Shown: positions 8,334-17,403 of the stretch, in pieces
Numbering within the stretch: the stretch's first letter is position 1
Layout of the letters: every line of letters begins with the position of its first letter
Made by a program: the position numbers and the translations under genes
NCBI RefSeq assembly: GCF_002899455.1
Contig: NZ_PPFB01000001.1
Location: 6,456,501-6,520,500, forward strand
Source of the DNA: Streptomyces sp. DH-12
GTDB lineage: Bacteria; Actinomycetota; Actinomycetes; Streptomycetales; Streptomycetaceae
Direction of reading: 5' to 3'
DNA length: 64,000 nt
Notes under the pieces: model-generated
Told to the model about the DNA's origin: nothing
Seen by the model: only the letters and a program-made list of their open reading frames with translations
Databases searched by the model: none

Positions 8334-9415
8334 GCAACCGTCCCGACCTGCTGTACTCGGAGGAGGAAGAGGCGCTGCGCGCCGCCGTCCGGGACCTGCT
8401 CACCGACCACTGCGACACGACGGCCGTGCTGGCCCGCGCCGAGTCGGACGCGCCGCACGACCCGGCCCTGTGGAAGACGCTCGCCGAGAGCTTGGGCCTC
8501 GCCGGGCTGCTGGTCCCCGAGGACCGGGGCGGCCAGGGCGCGACCCACCGCGAAGCCGCCGTCGTCCTGGAGGAGTTGGGCCGTGCGGTCGCCCCCGTGC
8601 CGTACCTGACGAGCGCCGTGGTGGCCACCGAGGCGCTGCTGGCCTGCGCGGACGGCGGCGACGTGGTCGAAGGCCTGGCGTCCGGACGCCGGATCGGCGC
8701 GCTCGCGGTCGGACTGCACACCGCCCCCGGCGCACCGTTCGCCACCGTCCGCGTGGACGGCGGCGCCCTGCACGGCGAGCTGACGGGCATCGCGGACGCC
8801 GCCGTCGCCGACGTCCTGCTGGTGCCGGCGGACGACGGCGGGCTGTACGCGGTGACGGCCGACGCGGTCACCGTCACCCCGCAGACGTCCCTCGACCTCA
8901 CCCGGCCCCTCGCCCGCGTCACCCTCGACGCCGCGCCCGGCCGCCGTGTCGGTGACGCGGAGCCCGCGGTACGACGCGCCCTGCGGGCCGGGGCGGGACT
9001 GCTCGCCTCGGAGCAACTCGGGGTCGCCGAATGGGCGTTGACCGAAACCGTGCGGTACCTGAAGGAGCGCACGCAGTTCAACCGGCCCGTCGGCGGCTTC
9101 CAGGCGCTCAAGCACCGGCTCGCACAGCTGTGGCTGGAGGTCGTCAGCCTCCGCGCCGCCGCACGGGCCGCCGCCGACGCCCTCGCGACCGGCGAGGACA
9201 CGGAGGTCTCGGTCACCGTGGCGCAGGCCTTCGCCGCGCCCGTCGCCGTCCGCGCCGCCGAGGAAGCCCTGCAACTGCACGGCGGCATCGGCATGACCTG
9301 GGAACACCCGGCGCACCTGCGCCTCAAGCGGGCCAAGGCCGACTCGATCGCCTACGGCACGGCGGGCGCGCACCGGGAGGCGCTGGCGGAGCTGGTGGAT
9401 CTGCGCGCGCCCTGA
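8330..9415 (+). CDS. acyl-CoA dehydrogenase, smaller partner subunit
   Basis: A 361-aa acyl-CoA dehydrogenase family protein beginning with an ATGA overlap to the previous gene. It carries GLAGLLVPEDRGGQG, the central ERTQFNRPVGGFQALKHRLA-type segment and the C-terminal LHGGIGMTWEHPAHLRLKRA segment. It is more divergent than its neighbour in the middle region, as expected for the second chain of a heterotetrameric dehydrogenase (inference). A strong terminator-like hairpin follows 9 bases after the stop, closing the three-gene operon. Confidence 0.88.
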   Translation: MSNRPDLLYSEEEEALRAAVRDLLTDHCDTTAVLARAESDAPHDPALWKTLAESLGLAGLLVPEDRGGQGATHREAAVVLEELGRAVAPVPYLTSAVVATEALLACADGGDVVEGLASGRRIGALAVGLHTAPGAPFATVRVDGGALHGELTGIADAAVADVLLVPADDGGLYAVTADAVTVTPQTSLDLTRPLARVTLDAAPGRRVGDAEPAVRRALRAGAGLLASEQLGVAEWALTETVRYLKERTQFNRPVGGFQALKHRLAQLWLEVVSLRAAARAAADALATGEDTEVSVTVAQAFAAPVAVRAAEEALQLHGGIGMTWEHPAHLRLKRAKADSIAYGTAGAHREALAELVDLRAP

Positions 9416-9424
9416 CCGACGCGT

Positions 9425-9468
9425 CGCCGGCGGCCCGCCTCCCGGGGAGGGAGAGCGGGCCGCCGGCG
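9425..9468 (+). terminator. hairpin terminator after the acyl-CoA dehydrogenase operon
   Basis: A perfect 14-bp inverted repeat (arms 9425-9438 and 9455-9468, CGCCGGCGGCCCGC and its complement) with a 16-base loop directly after the stop at 9415. There is no U-tract, as is usual in Streptomyces. Confidence 0.75.
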
Positions 9469-9592
9469 TCCGCGCGTTCCCAGGTGAACGTGCGACGGCG
9501 AACCGGCCAACTCCTCACACACCTCTGCTTCTTGTGTGCGGCGGGACCCCATACTCGCGGGGACCCCGTACGACACTTCAGGGAGGCAGAGC

Positions 9593-10456
9593 ATGGCCCT
9601 CACCACCCGTCGCAGAGCCCTCACCGCCCTCGGCGCCGCCCTCGCGACCCCGGTCGTCCTCCCCGCGGCCCAGGCGCTGGCCGGTCAACACCCGTACCGT
9701 GCCCGCCCGTTGTGGCGCGCCCACGCGCACAACGACTACGAGCACCCCCGCCCGCTGTTCGACGCCCTCGACCACCGCTTCGGCAGCGTCGAGGCGGACA
9801 TCCACCTCGTGGACGGACGGCTGCTGGTCGCCCACGACCCCGAGGACCTCGACCCCGCCCGCACCCTGGAGTCGCTGTACCTGGACCCGCTCGCCGCCCG
9901 TGTCCGTGCCAACCGCGGCACGGTGTACCGCGGCCACCGCGGATCGCTCCAGCTGCTCATCGACCTCAAGACCGAGGGCGCCTCCACCTACGCGGAACTC
10001 GACCGCCGACTGCGGCGCCACAAGGGCCTGTTCACGACGTACGCGCACGGCAGGGTGTTCCCCGGGCCGGTCACCGCCGTCGTCTCCGGCGACCGCGCCG
10101 CCCGCGCGCCCATGGAGGCCCAGCGGATCCGCCACGCCTTCTACGACGGCCGGCTCGCCGACCTCGGCGGCCCCGCACCGGCCTCGTTCGCGCCGCTGAT
10201 CAGCGACAACTGGACGCTCCACTTCACCTGGCGGGGCGTCGGCGCGTTCCCCGAGGCGGAACGCCGGAAGCTGCGCACACTGGTGCGCACGGCTCACGCC
10301 CGAGGGCAGCGGGTGCGCTTCTGGGCCACCCCGGACGTGCCGGGTCCCGCCCGTGACGCGCTGTGGGGAGAACTGGTCGCGGCGGACGTCGACCACCTCA
10401 ACACCGACGACCTCGCGGGACTGGAAGCGTTCCTCGACGCCCACCGGAAGGTGTGA
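9593..10456 (+). CDS. secreted PI-PLC/glycerophosphodiester phosphodiesterase-like protein
   Basis: A 287-aa exported protein. The N-terminus (RRRALTALGAALA, then ending AQALA near residue 29) is a twin-arginine type signal peptide. The mature part begins with AHAHNDYEHPRPLFDALD and continues with SVEADIHLVDGRLLVAHD, the TIM-barrel active-site pattern of GDPD/PI-PLC-like proteins (His, Glu, Asp, His). The C-terminus ends VDHLNTDDLAGLEAFLD. It probably cleaves a phosphodiester outside the cell; the substrate is not evident. A GGGAGG RBS lies 7 bases before the ATG at 9593. Confidence 0.8.
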   Translation: MALTTRRRALTALGAALATPVVLPAAQALAGQHPYRARPLWRAHAHNDYEHPRPLFDALDHRFGSVEADIHLVDGRLLVAHDPEDLDPARTLESLYLDPLAARVRANRGTVYRGHRGSLQLLIDLKTEGASTYAELDRRLRRHKGLFTTYAHGRVFPGPVTAVVSGDRAARAPMEAQRIRHAFYDGRLADLGGPAPASFAPLISDNWTLHFTWRGVGAFPEAERRKLRTLVRTAHARGQRVRFWATPDVPGPARDALWGELVAADVDHLNTDDLAGLEAFLDAHRKV

Positions 10457-10558
10457 CACCACACGTTCGGCGGACAGGTCAGCCGCCCGGACGAACCCTC
10501 CGCTACGCCACACTTGCGGCCGAACGCCGCGAAACAGGTGTGGCGGAGGAGGTTGACG

Positions 10559-10753
10559 ATGGCCATTTCCATCTCTGTGGTGCTGCTGCTCTCGGTCCTG
10601 GCGGTGATCTTCCTGCGTAACAGCGGGCTGAAGATCTCCCACGCCCTGGTGTGCCTGCTGCTCGGCTTCTACCTGGCCAGCACCAGCATCGCCCCCACGA
10701 TCCACAGCGGCCTGACGGCCACGGCGGACATCGTCAGCGGCCTGCGGCCGTGA
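10559..10753 (+). CDS. small two-helix membrane protein, function unknown
   Basis: A 64-aa hydrophobic protein starting MAISISVVLLL. It has one transmembrane helix (about residues 3-20) and a second hydrophobic stretch (about 26-42), followed by a short Thr/Ser-rich tail (TSIAPTIHSGLTATAD). The RBS GGAGG is good (10547-10551). Similar short proteins are conserved in streptomycetes, but I know of no function. It follows the phosphodiesterase-like gene by 102 bases in the same direction and may be separately transcribed. Confidence 0.7.
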   Translation: MAISISVVLLLSVLAVIFLRNSGLKISHALVCLLLGFYLASTSIAPTIHSGLTATADIVSGLRP

Positions 10754-10756
10754 GGG

Positions 10757-11067
10757 GCCGTGTTGAGCGGGGGCTTCCGGGGAGCCGCGGTTCGCGGTCC
10801 GGGACGCGTGCGCGCTGTACGCGGTCGCCGGAAGGGCCGCCCGACCAGGGTGTCCGGGAGGCCGGTGCGCGCAGTCGCCGGGACACCCACGCCGTCAGCG
10901 TTCGGCGGGCGCCCCGCTCCGCCCGTGGCCGCCGGGCCGCCCACGGGCGCCGGGCCGCCCGGCGTCCGTGGGGCCGGCGGTCGGGCGGCCCCTGGAAGCC
11001 GCGTACCCGTGCGGAGTCGAGGCGGTTCGCGCGGCAGGGCGGTCTCGTGAGGGCGACCCCGTAGGGA
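10757..11067. other. non-coding G+C-rich gap
   Basis: About 310 bases between the small membrane protein and the convergent ROK gene. It holds several short GC-rich inverted repeats (for example around 10928-10980, built from GGGCCGCC-type words) that may terminate transcription from both sides. No ORF with convincing codon use or an RBS was seen. Confidence 0.4.
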
Positions 11068-12276
11068 TCAGGTCCGTCCGGCCACCGCCGCCGGATCGTC
11101 CAGGACACCCCGGACGACCGAATGGGCGGCGCCCAGCAGCGGGCCCTCGGGGCCCAGGGCGGAGACGGAGACCGGGCAGGGCGGCCCGGCCGTACGGCGG
11201 GCCAGTTCGGCGCGCAGGGAGGGCAGCAGCCAGGGGGAGAGTCCCGACAGGGCGCCGCCCAGGACCACGCTCTCCGGGTCCAGCAGATTGACCGCCCCGG
11301 TCAGGGCGATGCCCAGCGCCGTGCCGGCGTCGTGCAGGGCGCGCCGTACGGCGGCGTCGCCCTGTTCGGCGCGGCCCGCGAGCAGGCCGACCCGGTCCTC
11401 GCCGGGTTCGAGACCGGCCGCGCGCAGCACCGCCTCCTCGCCGGCGTACTGCTCCAGACAGCCCCGGCCGCCGCAGGCGCACGGCGGGCCGTCGGGCCAC
11501 ACCGGCACATGGCCCAGCTCGCCGGCGAACCCGCGGTTGCCGTGCAGCACCTGCCCGTCCACGACGACCGCCGCGCCGATGCCGATCTCGGCCGACACGT
11601 GCAGGAAGTCGCGCGGGGCGTCGTCGCCGAGCCACAGTTCGGCGAGCGCGCCGAAGTTGGCCTCGTTGGCCACGGTCAGCGGCAGCGTCGGGGGGAGCAG
11701 CGGGCCGAGATCCGTGTCGAGCCACCCCAGGTTCGGGGCGCGGACGACGGTCCGGGCGTCGCGGGCCACCAGGCCGGGGACGGCCACGGCGAGCCCGGCC
11801 GGCCACAGGCCCTCGCCCTCCGCCTCGGCCGCCACCCGGTGGATCAGTCCGGTGAGTTCCCCGAGCACGGGCTCGGGGGAGCGGTCCCGGTTCGGCACGT
11901 GCCGCACCGCCCGCGCCCGGACCTGCCCGCGCAGGTCGACCGCACACACCGCGAGGTGGTCGACGCCGACCTCGGCGCCGATGCCGGCCGGACCCCGCCC
12001 GCTGACCGCCAGGGCGGAACCGGGACGGCCCACGCGTCCGGGCCGCTCCGGGCCCAGCTCCTCCAGCAGTCCGGTGCGGATGAGCTCGTCGACCAGCGTG
12101 GACACCGCGGCGCGGGTCAGGCCGATCCGGGAGGCGACGGCGGCCCGGGACAGCGGCCCCTCGTCCCGGACGGTGTGCATCACCCGCGACAGGTTGCGGC
12201 GGCGCATGCCCTGCTGGGTGTCGGGCAGGCCGCGCCCCTGACCTGCCGGGCGGGCCTCGTGCAGCGGTGTGCTCAT
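11068..12276 (-). CDS. ROK-family transcriptional repressor (XylR-type)
   Basis: A 402-aa ROK regulator. Residues 24-80 form a winged HTH (LSRAAVASRIGLTRAAVSTLVDELI), and the ROK sugar-kinase-fold domain follows with the zinc motif CACGGRGCLEQYAG (about residue 260). RBS GGAGGA precedes the ATG. It lies just downstream of xylulokinase, on the same strand, and next to divergent xylose isomerase, so it is most likely the xylose-responsive repressor of the cluster. Family members release DNA on binding the sugar. Its own start is 94 bases from the xylB stop, so it may be co-transcribed with xylB. Confidence 0.88.
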   Translation of the reverse strand: MSTPLHEARPAGQGRGLPDTQQGMRRRNLSRVMHTVRDEGPLSRAAVASRIGLTRAAVSTLVDELIRTGLLEELGPERPGRVGRPGSALAVSGRGPAGIGAEVGVDHLAVCAVDLRGQVRARAVRHVPNRDRSPEPVLGELTGLIHRVAAEAEGEGLWPAGLAVAVPGLVARDARTVVRAPNLGWLDTDLGPLLPPTLPLTVANEANFGALAELWLGDDAPRDFLHVSAEIGIGAAVVVDGQVLHGNRGFAGELGHVPVWPDGPPCACGGRGCLEQYAGEEAVLRAAGLEPGEDRVGLLAGRAEQGDAAVRRALHDAGTALGIALTGAVNLLDPESVVLGGALSGLSPWLLPSLRAELARRTAGPPCPVSVSALGPEGPLLGAAHSVVRGVLDDPAAVAGRT

Positions 12277-12370
12277 TCCTCCGTCAATCCTCGGTTCGGT
12301 GCCGTCCGCGCCCGGCGGACGTCCACGGCGGCCGGTGCGTGGCCGCCGTGGGACGGCGGTCGCCGGGGCG

Positions 12371-13816
12371 TCAGCCGTGGTCCGGGGCGCGCTCCAGCAG
12401 CGGGGCCGCGTCGGAGAGTACCCCGGCCAGCCGGGACAGGGTCTCCTCGTCCCGCTCCACCGCGTCCAGCACCGGCCCCGCCGCCGTGTCCCAGCGCCGG
12501 GCGACCGCGGCCGGGTCCTCCCCGGTGAGCAGCCCGGCCGCCTGGGCCGCCGCGCCGAGCGCGACCAGCTCCTTCGCCTCGGGCACCTGCACGGGCCGCC
12601 CGGACAGCCGCCGCACGGTCTGCTGCCAGGCGGTGCCGCGGGCGCCGCCGCCGATCAGCAGCAGCGGCGTCGACGGGTCGGCGTCCTCGTCGAGGACCAG
12701 GTCGAGCGCGGCCAGCAGGGAGTGGACGGCGCCGTCGTAGGCGGCCTGGAGCAGCTGGCCGCCGGTGGTGTCGTGCCGCAGACCGTGCAACAGGCCCGAG
12801 GAATGGGGGAGGTTGGGGGTGCGCTCGCCGTCCAGGAAGGGCAGCAGCGTGACGCCGCGACCCGGTTCGACGGCCTCGCGGTCCAGGCCCAGCAGGGCGG
12901 CGACCCGGTCCACGGCGAGCGTGCAGTTGAGGGTGCAGGCCAGCGGCAGCCAGTCGCCGCGCGCGTCGGCGAAGCCGGCCACGGTGCCGGTCGGGTCGGC
13001 GGGCCGCCGCTCGGACACCGCGTACACGGTGCCCGACGTGCCGAGGCTCATCACCGGCGTGCCGGGGCGCACCCCGAGGCCCAGCGCGGCAGCGGCGTTG
13101 TCGCCTGTGCCGCACGCCACCAGCGTGCCCTTGGAGAACGGCAGATCGTGCCCGTCGCGCACGGTGCCGGCCACCTCGCCCGGCCGCACCACGCGCGGCA
13201 GCAGCGCCGGGTCCAGCCCGACGTGCGCCAGGATCTCCTCGTCGTACGCCTCGGTGGCGGACGCCCACCAGCCGGTGCCCGAGGCGTCGCCGCGGTCGGT
13301 GGTGCCCTGCCCGGTGAGCCGCTCGGTCAGGTAGTCGTGGGGCAGCCGCACCGCCTTGGTGGCGCGCACCGCGTCCGGCTCGTGCTCCGCCAGCCAGGCC
13401 CACTTGGTGACCGTGAAGGACGCGGTCGGCAGGCTGCCGGTCCGCTCGGTCCACGCCTTCGCGCCGCCCAGCTCCTCCACCAGCCGGCTCGCCTGCGGGG
13501 CGGACCGCACGTCGTTCCACAGCAGCGCCGGGCGGACCGGCTCGCCGTGCTCGTCCAGCGTGACCAAGCCGTGCTGCTGCCCGCCGATCGACACCGCCGC
13601 GGCCTCGTGCGCCGCCTCGCCGCACTGCCGCAGCGCCTCGGTCAGGGCGTCCCACCACTGACGCGGGTCGCTCTCCCGCCCCTCGCCCGAGGTCACCGTG
13701 TGCGGCGCCTGGCCGCTCGCGACGACCCTGCCGGTCGCCGCGTCGACGACCAGGGCCTTGGTGGACTGGGTGGATGTGTCCACGCCGACGACGAGCGGAC
13801 CCTCGGCTGCTGACAT
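12371..13816 (-). CDS. xylB: xylulokinase
   Basis: A 481-aa FGGY-family kinase. The N-terminal phosphate-binding motif is GVDTSTQSTKALVVD; the central IGGQQHGLV and LLWNDVRS motifs bind the ketopentose; ACGTGDNAAAALGLG contains the catalytic Asp region. It phosphorylates D-xylulose to xylulose 5-phosphate, feeding the pentose phosphate pathway. The ATG at 13816 is preceded by GGGAGAG. It is divergent from xylA (114-base gap with the promoter/operator region) and followed by the ROK regulator. Confidence 0.95.
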   Translation of the reverse strand: MSAAEGPLVVGVDTSTQSTKALVVDAATGRVVASGQAPHTVTSGEGRESDPRQWWDALTEALRQCGEAAHEAAAVSIGGQQHGLVTLDEHGEPVRPALLWNDVRSAPQASRLVEELGGAKAWTERTGSLPTASFTVTKWAWLAEHEPDAVRATKAVRLPHDYLTERLTGQGTTDRGDASGTGWWASATEAYDEEILAHVGLDPALLPRVVRPGEVAGTVRDGHDLPFSKGTLVACGTGDNAAAALGLGVRPGTPVMSLGTSGTVYAVSERRPADPTGTVAGFADARGDWLPLACTLNCTLAVDRVAALLGLDREAVEPGRGVTLLPFLDGERTPNLPHSSGLLHGLRHDTTGGQLLQAAYDGAVHSLLAALDLVLDEDADPSTPLLLIGGGARGTAWQQTVRRLSGRPVQVPEAKELVALGAAAQAAGLLTGEDPAAVARRWDTAAGPVLDAVERDEETLSRLAGVLSDAAPLLERAPDHG

Positions 13817-13876
13817 CGGTCTCTCCCTCTTCCGCGCCCCGGCGGGGTGTGTCTCTTCCCAGAAATGTTCCTGCAT

Positions 13877-13907
13877 ACTAATTTGTAAACCGCCATGACG
13901 AAATAGT
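13877..13907. promoter_or_regulatory. candidate xyl operator between xylB and xylA
   Basis: This A+T-rich patch stands out in the 114-base divergent intergenic region. ACTAATTT (13877-13884) and AAATAGT (13901-13907) form an imperfect inverted repeat with a one-base bulge, overlapping where both promoters should lie. It is the natural candidate for the ROK repressor site; this is inference from position and symmetry. Confidence 0.45.
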
Positions 13908-13930
13908 CTCAGCGAGCAAGGAGCCGCGGC

Positions 13931-15097
13931 ATGAGCTACCAGCCCACCCCCGAGGACAAGTTCACGTTCGGCCTGTGGACCGTCGGCTGGCAGGGACGGG
14001 ACCCCTTCGGCGACGCCACCCGCGGCGCCCTCGACCCGGCCGAGTCCGTCCGCCGCCTCGCCGAGCTCGGCGCCCACGGCGTGACCTTCCACGACGACGA
14101 CCTCATCCCCTTCGGCGCGAGCGACAGCGAGCGCGCCGAGCACATCAAGCGGTTCCGCCAGGCGCTGGACGAGACCGGCATGAAGGTCCCGATGGCGACC
14201 ACCAACCTGTTCACCCACCCGGTGTTCAAGGACGGCGGCTTCACCGCGAACGACCGTGACGTGCGCCGTTACGCGCTGCGCAAGACCATCCGCAACATCG
14301 ACCTCGCGGTCGAGCTCGGCGCGCAGACCTACGTCGCCTGGGGCGGCCGCGAGGGCGCCGAGTCCGGCGCCGCGAAGGACGTCCGGGTCGCGCTGGACCG
14401 CATGAAGGAGGCCTTCGACCTGCTCGGCGAGTACGTCACCTCCCAGGGCTACGACATCCGCTTCGCCATCGAGCCGAAGCCGAACGAGCCCCGCGGCGAC
14501 ATCCTCCTCCCGACCATCGGCCACGCCCTCGCGTTCATCGAGCGCCTCGAGCGCCCGGAGCTGTACGGCGTCAACCCGGAGGTCGGCCACGAGCAGATGG
14601 CCGGGCTCAACTTCCCGCACGGCATCGCCCAGGCCCTGTGGGCGGGCAAGCTGTTCCACATCGACCTCAACGGCCAGTCCGGCATCAAGTACGACCAGGA
14701 CCTGCGCTTCGGCGCGGGCGACCTGCGCGCCGCGTTCTGGCTGGTCGACCTGCTGGAGTCGGCCGGGTACGAGGGCCCGCGCCACTTCGACTTCAAGCCG
14801 CCGCGGACCGAGGACTTCGACGGCGTGTGGGCCTCCGCGGCCGGCTGCATGCGCAACTACCTGATCCTCAAGGAGCGCGCGGCCGCCTTCCGTGCCGACC
14901 CGGAGGTCCAGGAGGCGCTGCGCGCCGCCCGCCTGGACCAGCTCGCCCAGCCCACGGCGGCCGACGGCCTCCAGGCGCTGCTCGCCGACCGGTCCGCCTT
15001 CGAGGACTTCGACCCGGACGCGGCAGCCGCCCGGGGCATGGCCTTCGAGCGCCTCGACCAGCTGGCGATGGACCACCTGCTGGGTGCGCGGGGCTGA
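13931..15097 (+). CDS. xylA: xylose isomerase
   Basis: A 388-aa class I xylose isomerase, the usual length for actinomycetes. Active-site segments are present: VTFHDDDLIPFG (catalytic His/Asp), the metal ligands in FAIEPKPNEPRGD and HIDLNGQSGIKYDQDLRFGAGD. It interconverts D-xylose and D-xylulose (also glucose/fructose) with two Mg2+ or Co2+ ions. The RBS AAGGAG is 7 bases before the ATG. It is divergent from xylB; both are probably repressed by the ROK protein in the absence of xylose. Confidence 0.97.
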   Translation: MSYQPTPEDKFTFGLWTVGWQGRDPFGDATRGALDPAESVRRLAELGAHGVTFHDDDLIPFGASDSERAEHIKRFRQALDETGMKVPMATTNLFTHPVFKDGGFTANDRDVRRYALRKTIRNIDLAVELGAQTYVAWGGREGAESGAAKDVRVALDRMKEAFDLLGEYVTSQGYDIRFAIEPKPNEPRGDILLPTIGHALAFIERLERPELYGVNPEVGHEQMAGLNFPHGIAQALWAGKLFHIDLNGQSGIKYDQDLRFGAGDLRAAFWLVDLLESAGYEGPRHFDFKPPRTEDFDGVWASAAGCMRNYLILKERAAAFRADPEVQEALRAARLDQLAQPTAADGLQALLADRSAFEDFDPDAAAARGMAFERLDQLAMDHLLGARG

Positions 15098-15109
15098 CGT
15101 GCCGCGCGC

Positions 15110-15138
15110 AGGGGCCCGTCCCTGAGGGGCGGGCCCCT
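15110..15138 (+). terminator. hairpin terminator after xylA
   Basis: AGGGGCCCG (15110-15118) pairs perfectly with CGGGCCCCT (15130-15138), with additional pairing possible inside the loop. It begins 12 bases after the xylA stop. Confidence 0.75.
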
Positions 15139-15401
15139 GGTCACCGCCGGGTGTCGAGGCGTGCTCCCGACCGCCGTTCGGGCGCCGTGACCCCGTGGGG
15201 CGGGTGCGGGTGCGGGGACGCGGCGCTGCTCGGTCGGTGGGGTGCGCCCGCGCGTGTGCGGGCGTGTGCGGGGCGCGTCGGGTGTGCGCGGCGCGCGCTG
15301 CCTGCGCTGACAGGGGTGTTCCGGGTGCGGGCGCCACGACTGGCGGGCGGTTTCCGCGCCGTCTCCTCGCGCGGGGGCGGGAGCGCGGCGACGATGTGTC
15401 C

Positions 15402-15872
15402 ATGGCCACGCCACCGGTACCGCCCCAGCAGCCGCCCGGCCCGCCGGACGACGCACCACCGCCGCACGGCGGGGGCTTCGGCCCGCCCTCCCACGGGGAC
15501 GGATCCGCGTCCGGACCGCCCGACAACGGCGGCGGAGCCGGGCCGGGGCGCGGGCCCGGCCGACGCAGGCTGCTGATCCTGCTGCTCGCCGTGATCGTGG
15601 CGGCCCTGGTCGTCACCATCGCCGTGCTGGTGACGTCGGACGAGGACGGCCCGGCCACGGAGCCCACCGAGACCGCCACGGATCCGGGGGGACCGTCGCT
15701 GGACCTTCCCTCGGATTTCCCCAGCGGGCTGCTGCCCTCGGAGTTCCCCACGGAACTTCCCTCCGGCTTCCCGACCGCGCTGCCCAGCGACTGGCCGAGC
15801 GGCCTGCCCACCGTGCTGCCGAGCGGCCTGGAGTCGCTGCTGCCGGGGCCGGAGGGCGCGGACGCGCCCTGA
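15402..15872 (+). CDS. single-pass membrane protein with Pro-rich head and repetitive exterior stalk
   Basis: A 156-aa protein in three parts. Residues 1-55 are Pro/Gly-rich and cytoplasmic, ending in an RRR stop. Residues 56-75 form one transmembrane helix (LLILLLAVIVAALVVTIAVLV). The exterior tail has an acidic linker followed by about six imperfect 7-8 residue repeats of the form LPS-x-x-PS/T-x (SDFPSGLLPSEFPTELPSG and onward). No enzyme domain is visible. The repeats suggest an extended wall-spanning stalk (inference). The RBS before the ATG at 15402 is weak. Function unknown. Confidence 0.65.
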   Translation: MATPPVPPQQPPGPPDDAPPPHGGGFGPPSHGDGSASGPPDNGGGAGPGRGPGRRRLLILLLAVIVAALVVTIAVLVTSDEDGPATEPTETATDPGGPSLDLPSDFPSGLLPSEFPTELPSGFPTALPSDWPSGLPTVLPSGLESLLPGPEGADAP

Positions 15873-16102
15873 CGCTCGGCGCGTCCTGCGGGTACCCCTG
15901 AGCTGTGAGGTGGGTCACCATGGTGGGGGACGAGGGCGCGGGCCGCCGGGAGACCCGGGGACCGGGAACCCGGAGACCTGGGTTCCGGAGGCCTCAGGGG
16001 GCGCATCTCCGGGACGTCTCAGGGTGGCGGCCAGGAACCGCCGCCGGCGCGGACCCGTTTTCACGCCAGAGAGCGGCACTGGCCGCGAAGGAGGCGACGC
16101 AC

Positions 16103-16285
16103 ATGTCGAAGAACGCGAAGATCGCCGCGGGGGGTGTGGCAGCCGGGCTCATTCTGCTCATCTGGCTGCCCTGGTGGGCCGCACTCCTGATCATCCTGGG
16201 AGTCCCGGCAGCCGCCTACCTCGCCCTCGACCCGTCACAGAGGCAACGCCTGCGGCGGGCCGGGCGCAAGGAGCTGGGCCGCTGA
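16103..16285 (+). CDS. small membrane protein, function unknown
   Basis: A 60-aa protein (MSKNAKIAAGG...) with two hydrophobic helices (about residues 8-25 and 27-43) and a strongly basic C-terminus (RQRLRRAGRKELGR). The RBS AAGGAGG is ideal, 8 bases before the ATG at 16103, which decides this start over longer readings. No family recognised. The basic tail probably lies at the inner membrane face. Confidence 0.65.
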   Translation: MSKNAKIAAGGVAAGLILLIWLPWWAALLIILGVPAAAYLALDPSQRQRLRRAGRKELGR

Positions 16286-16542
16286 GGTATCCGCCTCGGC
16301 GTGCGGGGGGCGGGCGCGGGCGAGCGCCTGCCGGCCCGGTCGTGTGAGCCTCGGCTGGGGCGACGCGTCCCGCCGGGAAGCGACGGACCGGTGCGGGCGC
16401 CGCACCGTCCGCCAGGCGTCCCACCGCGCCCTGCGCGCGGGAGGCGTCAGCGTACGAGGCGCTTCGGCGGTCCGAGTGCGGCCGGACTCGGTGCCGGCGG
16501 CTGCCGCCCCGCCCGCCAAGGCGTCCTACCCCGCGCGCCCGC

Positions 16543-17403
16543 TCACAGCGGCCGTACGGCCATCTCGTCAAGCGCCTTGAGCAGCCCCGGCAGCTCAGGC
16601 CCTCGGCGCACCGGAAGCACCTCTCCCGGTTCGTCGTCGAGCAGGACGAAGGCGATGTCGTCCGTCCGGGCGACCAGCGACCACCCGGGTCCGTCCGCGC
16701 GCAGGGTGCGCGCGCCGCCCGGTGCGAAGGAGGACCGCACCCGGCCCAGTGGAGGCGGCGAGCCGATGTAGGCGCGCGCCTCGGCCAGCGCGCGGCGGAT
16801 TCCGCTGTGCCCGCCCACCGACGTCCCCGCGGCCCCGCCCTCCTCGCCGTGCGCGTCCGTCCCGGAGCCCGCGTCGGCCTCCGGAGCCGCACCGGGTGCC
16901 GGGACCGCCGGATCGTCCACCTGCTCCCGCCACGTCGCCCACTGCAGCGCGATCTCGTCGGCTCCCAGACGCCGCTGGGCCGGGCCCCACACCTCCGCGT
17001 CGGGCGGCGACAGCGGCGGCATGTCCGCCACGTCGGGGGAGGGGTCGTGCGGTGCGGGCACGTTCGGCGCCGCCACGGCCACCGCGAGGGGCCAGCCGGG
17101 CAGCGCGGCGACGACCGTGCGCTCGTCCGGTGACAGTTCCTGCTCCATGCCGCAGTCCCAGGACGCGATGGCGACCGCGACCAGCGAGACGTCGTCGACG
17201 ACCACGGTCCACCGGGCGCCTTCCCCGTCCTGGCCGAGCACCAGCCCGTATCCGTCGGCCACCGGCGGAAGGCCGAGCGCCGCACACGCCTCCGGGTAGT
17301 CGTCGCCCAGTACGCTCGGGAACTTCGCGGGCGTCAGCAGCGCCGCCGTCAGCACATAGAGCGCGTCGTCGGCGGCGACGGCTCCCTCGTCCGTCCCGGC
17401 CAT
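16543..17403 (-). CDS. conserved hypothetical protein, soluble
   Basis: A 286-aa acidic, soluble protein from the ATG at 17403 (MAGTDEGAV). The N-terminal half has regular alternating beta/alpha sequence (YGLVLGQDGEGARWTVVVDD, VAVAIASWDCG); residues 125-200 are Pro/Asp/Ala-rich and probably disordered; the C-terminal part is another beta-rich domain ending in ELPGLLKALDEMAV. I do not recognise a family. It is monocistronic and divergent from nothing obvious; the methyltransferase lies about 190 bases upstream on the same strand. Confidence 0.6.
   Translation of the reverse strand: MAGTDEGAVAADDALYVLTAALLTPAKFPSVLGDDYPEACAALGLPPVADGYGLVLGQDGEGARWTVVVDDVSLVAVAIASWDCGMEQELSPDERTVVAALPGWPLAVAVAAPNVPAPHDPSPDVADMPPLSPPDAEVWGPAQRRLGADEIALQWATWREQVDDPAVPAPGAAPEADAGSGTDAHGEEGGAAGTSVGGHSGIRRALAEARAYIGSPPPLGRVRSSFAPGGARTLRADGPGWSLVARTDDIAFVLLDDEPGEVLPVRRGPELPGLLKALDEMAVRPL

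Noticed and set aside
12371..16006. 1211-codon minus-strand frame over xylB, xylA and upstream DNA
   Set aside because: Only the part from 13816 is xylulokinase; the rest is antisense to xylA and non-coding.
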